This document shows positions 1 through 5,868 of a stretch of 23,793 bases of DNA, one piece after another. Location: NCBI GenBank assembly GCA_964345365.1, contig CAYFQR010000023.1:1-23793 (forward strand). Direction: 5' to 3'. The stretch comes from RUG754 sp964345365. Lineage in GTDB: Bacteria > Bacillota > Clostridia > Peptostreptococcales > Anaerovoracaceae. Position 1 is the stretch's first letter, and each line of letters starts with the position of its first letter. Below the pieces are notes generated by a model. That model had not been told where the DNA came from, searched no databases, and saw only the letters and a list, made by a program, of their open reading frames with translations. Position numbers and translations under genes: made by a program.

Positions 1-454
1 GCAATTATTAAATCCATGGGATTTAATGCTGCGGTATCGCCCGAAACTGATGTGGAGGGCATATATTATCTGAAAGAAAACGGCGCAGACACCATATTTA
101 TGGCTGATGACAAACGCTACATAGCACTCGGAACACGAAACGGCAGGGTTGCCGAAAACGACAGCTGCACCGCTTGGGGCTACATAAATATAATAAGAAA
201 AATGGCGGAGCTTAGAAACATAAATCTCTCATCCGAAAACATCCTCCTTACAGGCTACGGCAGGGTCGGAAAAAAGGCAGCCTTAATTTTGGCTAAACTC
301 GGAATAGGCTTCGATTTTTTTGATAAAGACGATGAAAAGAAAAAAGAAATATTATGCGGTTTTATCGTTGCAAAACAATGCCGTATATGATAATCTTGAA
401 ATCGGCACGGCGATGATGCTCGCCGAAACAATTTTTAACGCTGAAATAATATAA
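1..454 (+). pseudogene. pylD: pyrrolysine biosynthesis protein PylD, 5'-truncated by the window and internally damaged
   Basis: PylD oxidises lysyl-N-epsilon-3-methylornithine so that it cyclises to pyrrolysine. The reading frame is open from base 1, so the N-terminus lies outside. The visible part has the PylD segment KENGADTIFMADDKRYIAL and a Rossmann-like LLTGYGRVGKKAA motif followed by FDFFDKD. The frame then stops at 388-390. A typical PylD C-terminal end (DNLEIGTAMMLAETIF) is readable in the +2 frame and ends at TAA 452-454. From memory of archaeal PylD, roughly 45-60 residues that normally lie between these parts are missing, so there is both an internal deletion and a frame change near 340-370. 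The gene sits just upstream of tRNA-Pyl, which supports the assignment. It is either a real loss of function or an assembly error. Confidence 0.75.
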
Positions 455-458
455 CCAT

Positions 459-530
459 GGGGTGCGGATCGTATTGATCGCCGGGACTCTAAATTCCGGT
501 AGCCGGGTGAGACTCCCGGGCACCTCGCCA
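459..530 (+). tRNA. pylT: tRNA-Pyl (anticodon CUA)
   Basis: Amber-decoding pyrrolysine tRNA. I folded it by hand. The acceptor is 459-465 with 520-526. One connector base (466) precedes a GATC/GATC D stem (467-470, 476-479) with a five-base D loop lacking GG. The anticodon stem has six pairs (481-486 with 494-499), with loop CTCTAAA and anticodon CTA at 489-491. The variable loop has three bases, the T stem is CCGGG/CCCGG with a TGAGACT loop, the discriminator is G527, and CCA is encoded at 528-530. The single-base connector, tiny D loop, six-pair anticodon stem and three-base variable loop are the hallmarks of tRNA-Pyl and match the Methanosarcina architecture element for element. It lies between pylD and pylSn, probably in one transcript. 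Confidence 0.95.
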
Positions 531-538
531 AAAGAAGA

Positions 539-859
539 ATGGCTGACGATACTAAGAGATATTACAGAAAAAATGTGGAGCTTTTCACTCTCCTTGACAA
601 GATGAAACTTTGGCCTGCAAGAAGCGGCGTTCTTCACGGGATACGCTCCATTGAGAGCTACGGGAAGTATGAGATTATAGTCACTCACTGCGGAGAGGAA
701 ATCAGGATTTTTAATTCGAGAAATTCGCGTGCGGCAAGGTGGCTCAGGAACAAATGGGCGGTTAAACCCTGCCCGAAATGCAAGGTTCCGGACTGGAAGC
801 TCACCAAATATTCCAAGACATTTTTCAGTGATTACGGCTCTGATTTAAGACATAAATAG
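539..859 (+). CDS. pylSn: pyrrolysyl-tRNA synthetase N-terminal subunit PylSn
   Basis: In bacteria the pyrrolysyl-tRNA synthetase is split. PylSn is the small tRNA-binding subunit that grips the unusual T arm and variable arm of tRNA-Pyl, and PylSc carries catalysis. The 106-residue product has the family pattern: RYYRKNVELFTLLDKMKLWP near the start, then SGVLHGI, THC, the basic block NSRNSRAARWLRNKW and a CPKC pair that would complete a zinc site. The start is 8 bases after the tRNA CCA end and its ribosome site (AAGAAG) is weak, so translation may depend on tRNA processing. The gene ends in TAG, and read-through would continue about 30 codons. pylSc is not in the window. Confidence 0.9.
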   Translation: MADDTKRYYRKNVELFTLLDKMKLWPARSGVLHGIRSIESYGKYEIIVTHCGEEIRIFNSRNSRAARWLRNKWAVKPCPKCKVPDWKLTKYSKTFFSDYGSDLRHK

Positions 860-881
860 GTACTAATTAAGGAGAAAAACA

Positions 882-1847
882 ATGCAGCAAATTGCACTCT
901 ATCTGTCAATAATGGCGACGTGTTATCTGATATCATCGCTTTTAATAAAAAATAAAGAGAAATTCTCGTTTGTTTCAAAGGCAACAGGCATAGCAATATA
1001 CCTGTTGATATTCGTTATGGGACTGAGAATCGGCGCGAATGAAGAGGCTATGAGCAACATTGCCACTATAGGCTGGCAGGCGTTTATCACAATAATCATG
1101 GCACTTGCCGGCAGTATGGCTGTCGCATTTACGGTAAGGAAGATATTCGGATTGAATCGCTACGGGCTCAGTTCAGGCGGAGAAAAAATAAAAGCGGACA
1201 GCGAAGAAGTACCTGCTGGCTCCGGACTTAAGTCCTCCATGCTGACTTTAGGGGATGCGGTGCTCGGGATAGCAGCGGGTTATTTCCTGGTGCCGGTTCT
1301 GTTTGAGAACATAGAAAGTTTTCAGAGCAATGCAGGAAGCTTGATAGATGTTCTTCTCTGCGTTTTGCTCGGCTCCGTCGGTTTTGATTTAGGGCTTGAG
1401 GGCAGCATTGTTCAAAAATTCAAGTCAATAGGAATAAAAATAGTTTTAATGCCGGCGAGCATTATCGTCGGTACTTTTGCCGCAGGCGTCATTTACGGGT
1501 TATTCAGCCCGTATTCGATGAAGGAGTCCATCGCTATATTCGGAGGAATGGGGTGGTACAGTTTTTCATCTGTGGTAATTATGGAAGCGGGCTATATAAC
1601 GGCTTCTGCAGTATCTTTTTTGCATAATATATTACGGGAGGTAATTTCGCTTATGTTCATTCCGCTCGTCGCCGACAAGATAGGATATTTCGAGGCTGTT
1701 TCGATGCCCGGAAGTCCCGGGATGGACTGCTGTCTTCCGACGGTTAAGCGAAATACCAACGGTGAAATGGTATTATATTCACTGTTTTCCGGCATACTGA
1801 TATCGATTTTGATTCCGGTTTGGATGCCGCTTATAATCGGAGGTTAA
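882..1847 (+). CDS. LysO-family (DUF340) lysine exporter-like membrane protein
   Basis: A 321-residue, strongly hydrophobic protein with about eight membrane segments. It begins MQQIALYLSIMATCYLISS and contains the VMGLRIGANEEAM motif in the first third and an IFGGMGWYSFSSVVIMEAG region in the second half. These are typical of the LysO/YbjE L-lysine exporters. A charged linker sits near residues 95-115. A good ribosome site (AAGGAG) precedes ATG 882. It lies between pylSn and pylB with very short gaps (22 and 2 bases), so it is almost certainly in the pyl operon. PylB and PylC both use lysine, so transport of lysine, methylornithine or pyrrolysine is a plausible role, but the substrate cannot be read from sequence. 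Confidence 0.8.
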   Translation: MQQIALYLSIMATCYLISSLLIKNKEKFSFVSKATGIAIYLLIFVMGLRIGANEEAMSNIATIGWQAFITIIMALAGSMAVAFTVRKIFGLNRYGLSSGGEKIKADSEEVPAGSGLKSSMLTLGDAVLGIAAGYFLVPVLFENIESFQSNAGSLIDVLLCVLLGSVGFDLGLEGSIVQKFKSIGIKIVLMPASIIVGTFAAGVIYGLFSPYSMKESIAIFGGMGWYSFSSVVIMEAGYITASAVSFLHNILREVISLMFIPLVADKIGYFEAVSMPGSPGMDCCLPTVKRNTNGEMVLYSLFSGILISILIPVWMPLIIGG

Positions 1848-1849
1848 AC

Positions 1850-2836
1850 ATGGAGAGAGAAGAAATAATAAATATACTTGAATCCGAAGATTACGAAGAG
1901 GTTCAGGAGCTTTTCAGAAAAGCGAGAGAAACAAGAGCGGGAGTGTCCGGAGATAAGATATTCGCATACGGTTTCGTGTATTTCTCCACATACTGCCGCA
2001 ATAATTGCAATTTTTGCTATTTCAGAAGGTCGAACAAGATAGAGAGATACAGGAAGAGTGAGGAGGAGATTCTTCACTTGTCCGAAGCTCTTATAAGGTC
2101 GGGCGTAAATCTTATCGATCTTACAATGGGAGAAGATATAGCATATCACAATGAAGAATTTGAAACCGTGATACGCATAATAAAGCATATAAAAGAAAGC
2201 TTCAACACGCCGGTCATGATATCCCCGGGGGTCGTACCGGATAAAATCATAGAAAAATTCGCAAAAGCCGGCACGGACTTTTTTGCAGTATATCAGGAGA
2301 CGCATAACAGGGAACTGTTTGAGAGGCTTCGGGTAGGTCAAAGCTACGATGAGAGAATGCATGCGAAGCTGTATGCCAAGGAATGCGGGATGAATATTGA
2401 AGAGGGGCTGCTCGCCGGTGTCGGTGAGAGCAGCTCGGATATTGCGGATTCGCTTATAACTATGGGCGAAATCGGAGCGCGGCAGGTTAGAGTCATGAGC
2501 TTCGTACCTCAGAAGGGAAGCCCTATGGCGGGCTGCCAAAGCCCTGAAAGAATCAAAGAACTTAAGATAATAGCGCTGATGAGACTTCTCTACCCGTTGG
2601 CTCTCATACCGGCATCTCTGGATGTAGACGGGATAGCGGGGCTCAAGGACAGAATCAATGCGGGTGCGAATCTCATTACTTCAATTATACCGCCGGCATC
2701 GGGGCTGATGGGCGTTGCTCATTCCACGATGGACGTTGATACGGGCGGCAGGACGATTGAAGAAGCGGCAGCCGTCTTAGGAGAAATGAACCTGAGAATA
2801 GCTACCGCTGAAGAGTTTAGAGCATTTATTATGTAG
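1850..2836 (+). CDS. pylB: 3-methylornithine synthase PylB (radical SAM)
   Basis: PylB rearranges L-lysine to 3-methyl-D-ornithine, the first step of pyrrolysine synthesis, using a [4Fe-4S] cluster and S-adenosylmethionine. The 328-residue product has the radical SAM cysteine motif CRNNCNFC near residues 48-55, followed by YFRRSNKIERYRKS and the PylB-typical DLTMGEDIAYH. The TIM-barrel body and the IIPPASGLMGVAHS segment follow. ATG 1850 is chosen because GGAGG at 1839-1843 lies at ideal spacing. It begins two bases after the preceding stop. The gene ends at an amber codon right after Met. Suppression would add pyrrolysine and 12 residues before TAA, so the enzyme could carry a read-through tail in this Pyl organism. 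Confidence 0.92.
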   Translation: MEREEIINILESEDYEEVQELFRKARETRAGVSGDKIFAYGFVYFSTYCRNNCNFCYFRRSNKIERYRKSEEEILHLSEALIRSGVNLIDLTMGEDIAYHNEEFETVIRIIKHIKESFNTPVMISPGVVPDKIIEKFAKAGTDFFAVYQETHNRELFERLRVGQSYDERMHAKLYAKECGMNIEEGLLAGVGESSSDIADSLITMGEIGARQVRVMSFVPQKGSPMAGCQSPERIKELKIIALMRLLYPLALIPASLDVDGIAGLKDRINAGANLITSIIPPASGLMGVAHSTMDVDTGGRTIEEAAAVLGEMNLRIATAEEFRAFIM

Positions 2837-2870
2837 TCAAAAGCACTTGTAACACAAGTTGTCGAGTGTC

Positions 2871-2918
2871 TATAACCCGGCAGATAACACTCGTGGCTTC
2901 AGCCATGAGTGGTTTATC
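2871..2918. repeat. Hairpin repeat, copy 1 (between pylB and lexA)
   Basis: A perfect 10-pair stem (2888-2897 with 2902-2911) with TTCA loop, extended by GATAA/TTATC across a two-base bulge. The 40-base stretch from 2871 is about three-quarters identical to a second copy at 3831. No T run follows, so it is a poor intrinsic terminator, although it could stabilise the pyl transcript end. Confidence 0.6.
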
Positions 2919-2996
2919 AGTTGAAATATATGAGCACTCCTTTTACCGTCGTTGCGGACTTTTGAAGCATCATTGAGGTTTATCAGTTGAAATATC
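2911..2996. repeat. Partial duplication of the lexA 3' end
   Basis: The 19-base string GGTTTATCAGTTGAAATAT occurs at 2911 and again at 2977. The second copy encodes the last residues and stop of lexA on the minus strand. Beyond the identical core the two copies remain loosely alignable for about 20 bases (TGAGCACTCC against TGAATACGCC). The outer copy is therefore probably a decayed duplicate of the lexA tail rather than a functional element. Confidence 0.6.
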
Positions 2997-3639
2997 TGAA
3001 TACGCCCTTTACTTTGCCGACGATTTTAGCGTCGCGGACGATAATAGGGCTCATGGTGCTGTTTTCGGGCTGGAGGCGGATGTGTCCGTTCTCCCTGTAA
3101 TATGTCTTGACGGTCGCTTCGGATTCGAAGCCGTCAATCATGGCAACCACTATTTCGCCGTTCCTCGCTTCTTCGGTCTGCTGTACAAGTATGAGGTCGC
3201 CGTCCATAATTCCGGCTTCAATCATGGACTCGCCTTTGACGCGGAGCATGAAGTTGATGCCGCCTCTGACGAATCTCTCCGGGAGAGGAAAGGAATCCTC
3301 GATGTTCTCCTCGGCAAGTATAGGCTGTCCCGCTGCCACACGGCCGATTATAGGAATATCGACAGTGGCGCTTACAGGGCTTAGGGAAGAACCCGAAAAG
3401 CCTGCAGGTTTGGAATCATGTGCGGATGAAGACGGGTCAACTACCATAAGCGCACGCGGTTTAGACGGGTCTTTTTTTAGATAGCCTTCTTTCACGAGGG
3501 TTTCTATATCCTTATGTACGGTGGATGTGGACTTGATTCCGAGCGCCGCGCATATTTCCCTGACAGTAGGGGGATAGCCCTTCGTGGAGATTTCTTTTTT
3601 CATAAAGTCAAGTATTTTTTGTTCTCTGGATTTAAGCAT
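2983..3639 (-). CDS. lexA: LexA SOS repressor / self-cleaving protease
   Basis: LexA represses DNA-repair genes and cleaves itself when RecA is activated by single-stranded DNA. The 218-residue product starts MLKSREQKILDFMKKE and has the winged-helix segment GYPPTVREICAALGIKSTSTVHKDIETL. An unusually long serine-rich linker covers about residues 72-90. The Ala-Gly cleavage site is in GRVAAGQPILAEENI, the catalytic serine in GESMIEAGIMDGD, and the catalytic lysine in ESEATVKTYYREN. A GAGAGGTG ribosome site precedes the ATG. It is convergent with pylB and divergent from eutS, so it appears to be an independent unit. I found no perfect Gram-positive LexA operator upstream. Confidence 0.95.
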   Translation of the reverse strand: MLKSREQKILDFMKKEISTKGYPPTVREICAALGIKSTSTVHKDIETLVKEGYLKKDPSKPRALMVVDPSSSAHDSKPAGFSGSSLSPVSATVDIPIIGRVAAGQPILAEENIEDSFPLPERFVRGGINFMLRVKGESMIEAGIMDGDLILVQQTEEARNGEIVVAMIDGFESEATVKTYYRENGHIRLQPENSTMSPIIVRDAKIVGKVKGVFRYFN

Positions 3640-3709
3640 AACAGCACCTCTCTATCTGTCAATACCGCATTCGTCGGTACCTTAATTATTACTTCAAGTT
3701 ATGGTTCGA

Positions 3710-3758
3710 TTTATCTAAATTAAAAAACTTCGTTTTATCTAAAATTAAAAAACTTCGT
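3710..3758. repeat. 24-base tandem repeat, two copies
   Basis: Copies at 3710-3733 and 3734-3758 share TTTATCTAAA followed by TTAAAAAACTTCGT and differ only by one inserted A. They lie upstream of lexA and may have arisen by slippage in AT-rich DNA. Confidence 0.75.
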
Positions 3759-3830
3759 TCTTGTTCTTTTCATAATAGCACAGCGCGAACAAAATGTAAA
3801 CAGTTGTTCACATATTTTATTTTTTGTTTT

Positions 3831-3875
3831 TATGACCCGGCTGAGAACATTCGTGACTTCCGTCACGAGCTGCTC
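3831..3875. repeat. Hairpin repeat, copy 2 (upstream of lexA)
   Basis: Related to the copy at 2871. It shares TATgACCCGG, the GA-AACA box and TCGTG-CTTC. The stem here is 3850-3857 with 3862-3869 and loop TTCC. One base pair differs as G-C in copy 1 and A-T here, and a G-T became G-C, so pairing is kept while sequence drifts. Confidence 0.55.
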
Positions 3876-4133
3876 AACATGTTGTTTTTTCGAACTTTCA
3901 TACTACTGCTCGACATTGGTTATAAATGCTCGAAAGCACTTTGTATCAAAAATGTACAGTTGTACCATGCATATTGACTTTTGTATTTGTTTTATGATAA
4001 ACTTAAATTGATAATTTAATAAGAGTATTTGTGTTCTGCGTTATTTGCGGTTCTTTTCCACATATTTTTTGTAACCTCATAAGTGCTTTGAAGTAAAATT
4101 TATTACAAAACATGTATAAATCCAAAAATATTA

Positions 4134-4162
4134 TTGACGATTGAGCGCGACTGTGGTATCAT
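4134..4162 (+). promoter_or_regulatory. Probable sigma-A promoter of the eut operon
   Basis: TTGACG at 4134-4139 and TATCAT at 4157-4162 with a 17-base spacer. This is a near-consensus vegetative promoter. Transcription would start near 4169, immediately before the first antiterminator hairpin, leaving a leader of about 130 bases before eutS. Confidence 0.7.
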
Positions 4163-4172
4163 ACAAGTGAAA

Positions 4173-4212
4173 TATCGTAGCGAAGTAGTTGCGATAGATG
4201 CGAGGAAGTGTC
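4173..4212 (+). promoter_or_regulatory. Paired hexaloop hairpins, EutV antitermination site of the eutS leader
   Basis: Hairpin 1 spans 4173-4196: nine pairs closed by C-G, with hexaloop GAAGTA at 4182-4187. Hairpin 2 spans 4197-4212: GATGC with GTGTC, hexaloop GAGGAA at 4202-4207. Both loops fit GANGNA with the conserved G at loop position 4 expected for ANTAR targets. The 3' arm of hairpin 2 overlaps the 5' arm of the terminator at 4209, so the two structures exclude each other. This is the known EutV mechanism: EutV bound to both loops blocks the terminator. Loop position 1 is G here, whereas A is the residue I recall as usual. Confidence 0.75.
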
Positions 4213-4237
4213 AGTTCATCGGGATTGGCATTTTTTT
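4209..4237 (+). terminator. Leader terminator controlling eutS
   Basis: Stem TGTCAGTTC (4209-4217) with GGATTGGCA (4222-4230), loop ATCG, followed by seven Ts at 4231-4237. It contains several G-T pairs and so is only moderately stable, as suits a regulated attenuator. Confidence 0.75.
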
Positions 4238-4297
4238 GTTTCCTGTCTTTAAGATTTATTTATAGATTTATAGTAGATTCGGTAAAGAGGAACCGGT

Positions 4298-4645
4298 ATG
4301 GCATTTGAAAATAAAGAACGAATAATTCAGGAATTTGTGCCGGGTCGGCAGATAACACTTGCTCATGTAATCCCGAATCCGGTAGAAGATTTATATGGCA
4401 AGCTGGGGATTTTGGACGTGCAGAGAGCGATAGGAATATTCACGATAACCCCGAGCGAAGCGGCTATAATTGCAGCCGACGTGGCGACTAAAGCGGCGGA
4501 TGTTAAAATCGGCTTTGTCGACCGTTTCAGCGGCTCGCTTTTGATATACGGAGATGTCGCTGCGGTCAATGCGGCCATGCTCGATGTAATGAAGGTTCTC
4601 TGTGACCAGATGAAGTTCACGCCTACCGATATCACGTCAAGCTGA
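4298..4645 (+). CDS. eutS: Microcompartment shell protein EutS
   Basis: EutS is a circularly permuted BMC-domain hexamer that forms part of the ethanolamine microcompartment facet. The 115-residue product begins with the EutS/PduU barrel strand (RIIQEFVPGRQITLAHVIPN), followed by the shell fold DVQRAIGIFTITPSEAAIIAAD and SGSLLIYGDVAAVNAAM. Length and order match EutS. AGAGGAA precedes ATG 4298. It is the first gene after the regulated leader, which places the whole operon under EutV control. Position and the permuted topology distinguish it from EutM. Confidence 0.93.
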   Translation: MAFENKERIIQEFVPGRQITLAHVIPNPVEDLYGKLGILDVQRAIGIFTITPSEAAIIAADVATKAADVKIGFVDRFSGSLLIYGDVAAVNAAMLDVMKVLCDQMKFTPTDITSS

Positions 4646-4673
4646 TTTCTCGAAAACATGGCGATACAACCGG

Positions 4674-4792
4674 GCAGCCGAACGAACAAACGGGGCAGCA
4701 GGCTCGATGAAGCCGTGCAGCCGAACGAACAAATCGGGCAGCAGGCTCGATGAAGCCGTGCAGCCGAACGAACAAATCGGGCAGCAGGCTCG
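4674..4792 (+). repeat. 43-bp minisatellite between eutS and eutP, about 2.8 copies
   Basis: Units begin at 4674, 4717 and 4760 with GCAGCCGAACGAACAAA. Copies 2 and 3 are identical over the shared 33 bases and copy 1 differs at a single position (CGGGG against TCGGG). The first two units each contain a hairpin (4698-4718 and 4741-4761), GCA-GGCT with AGCC-g-TGC around hexaloop CGATGA. The period is not a multiple of three and no gene continues through it. Confidence 0.9.
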
Positions 4793-4821
4793 GCGAATCG
4801 GTTAGGATTTAATAAAGAAAA

Positions 4822-5250
4822 ATGAAAAAAATAATTTTTATCGGCAGCGTCGGCTGTGGCAAGACGACATTGGCGCAGGCGATTCTGGGTGATGAGCTTG
4901 AATATAAAAAGACACAATCCGTAGAGGTGTTCGGCAACAGTATCCTCGATACGCCGGGCGAATATCTTGAGATGGTGCATTTTAGAGGAGCAGTGGCGGT
5001 AATATCGTCCGACGCCGAGATTATCGGCTTGGTTCAGTCGGCGACAGAAGAGCGTAATATGTTCCCGCCGTGTTATGCCGGCTCATTTGCGAAAGAAGTA
5101 ATAGGTATAGTAACTAAAATCGACATAGCATCAAAAGAATCAATAGAAGAAGCGGAGAGACTTCTGCTTCTTGCGGGTGCGAGCAGGGTATTTAAGATAA
5201 GCAGTTACACGGGAGAAGGCATAGGAGAGTTAATTGAGTACTTGAAGTAG
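4822..5250 (+). CDS. eutP: EutP/PduV-family P-loop GTPase
   Basis: A 142-residue Ras-like small GTPase. EutP has been reported to have acetate-kinase-like activity, and PduV is tied to microcompartment positioning, so its exact role is unsettled. The Walker A motif GSVGCGKTTL is at residues 8-17, switch/Walker B DTPGEY near 47-52, and the guanine-specificity motif TKID near 96-99. It starts at ATG 4822. No good Shine-Dalgarno is visible before it. It ends in a single TAG that is in frame with eutV, with no other stop between them. In an organism with tRNA-Pyl, suppression would give an EutP-EutV fusion. Confidence 0.92.
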   Translation: MKKIIFIGSVGCGKTTLAQAILGDELEYKKTQSVEVFGNSILDTPGEYLEMVHFRGAVAVISSDAEIIGLVQSATEERNMFPPCYAGSFAKEVIGIVTKIDIASKESIEEAERLLLLAGASRVFKISSYTGEGIGELIEYLK

Positions 5251-5262
5251 ACGGTGGACGAA

Positions 5263-5853
5263 ATGGAAGAAAACTGTAAATTAAAAATAGTACTTGTCGA
5301 TGATGAACCTATCATCAGAATGGACTTGAGGGCAATACTCGAAAAAGCCGGCTATATAGTTGCGGGAGAAGGCATGGACGGCTTTGATGCCATTGCGCTT
5401 TGCAAAGAACACAAGCCCGATGTAATAATATTGGATGTCAAAATGGAGGTTCTGGACGGACTTTCCGCTGCCAAGGTGATAAGCGACGAATGTCAGAGCA
5501 CGGCGATAATTGTACTGACGGGCTTCAATAAGGGAGAGTATATCGATAAAGCTAAGGAATGCCGAATCAGCAGCTATATAGTCAAGCCCATAAATGAACA
5601 AATATTAATACCGAATATTGAGCTTGCGGTAGTAAGAAACAGAGAGCTTTTCAAGTACAGAGAAGAAGTCGAAAAAGCCAACGAAAAATTGGAATCGAGA
5701 AAATATGTCGAAAAAGCCAAAGGACTTCTTATGTGTAGCGAAAACATGTCGGAAGATGAAGCATATAACTATATAAGGCAGATAAGTAAAGAACGAAATA
5801 TAGCCATGAACAGGGTTGCGAAGCTCATAATAAAAAAATATGAGATTATGTAG
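5263..5853 (+). CDS. eutV: ANTAR-domain response regulator EutV
   Basis: An RNA-binding transcription antiterminator. The 196-residue product has a receiver domain starting KIVLVDDEPIIRMD, with the phosphorylated Asp in DVIILDVKM (about residue 58), the conserved Thr/Ser region IIVLTGF and Lys in YIVKPI. A helical linker leads to a C-terminal ANTAR domain (YVEKAKGLLM to AKLIIKK). ATG 5263 is preferred because GGTGG lies 6 bases upstream. GTG 5254 is an in-frame alternative. When phosphorylated by EutW it should bind the GANGNA hairpins upstream of eutS and eutA. The TAG stop is again in frame with eutW, separated from its possible starts by only a few codons. Confidence 0.94.
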   Translation: MEENCKLKIVLVDDEPIIRMDLRAILEKAGYIVAGEGMDGFDAIALCKEHKPDVIILDVKMEVLDGLSAAKVISDECQSTAIIVLTGFNKGEYIDKAKECRISSYIVKPINEQILIPNIELAVVRNRELFKYREEVEKANEKLESRKYVEKAKGLLMCSENMSEDEAYNYIRQISKERNIAMNRVAKLIIKKYEIM

Positions 5854-5868
5854 AGAAAGGTGACGCAG

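Larger units (their letters stand above)
3640..4133. other. AT-rich intergenic region between lexA and the eut promoter
   Basis: Roughly 500 bases without a credible gene. It must hold the lexA promoter on the minus strand, plus the 24-base tandem repeat and hairpin copy 2 listed separately. A TTGACT box at 3974 with GATAAA 16 bases downstream could be a rightward promoter, but it is weak and has no clear target other than the eut leader. Confidence 0.5.

Noticed and set aside
1844..2539. Minus-strand open frame of 231 codons inside pylB
   Set aside because: It overlaps a well-supported pylB with conserved motifs. The antisense product is tyrosine- and arginine-rich with no recognisable domain.
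3785..3815. Possible LexA operator (CGAACAAAATGT and nearby half-sites)
   Set aside because: The right half-site is off register from CGAAC-N4-GTTCG, so it is no better than chance.
4340..4362. Match of GGCAGATAACACT in eutS to the hairpin repeat at 2878
   Set aside because: The match is short and coding in eutS, and no hairpin follows. It is probably coincidence.
4674..4792. Possible CRISPR array
   Set aside because: The 43-base units are contiguous with no unique spacers, and no cas gene is nearby. It is a tandem repeat.
4363..4980. Long minus-strand open frame (205 codons) across eutS, the repeats and eutP
   Set aside because: It is antisense to two clear genes and its middle is the translated minisatellite. 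No ribosome site or family signal is visible.
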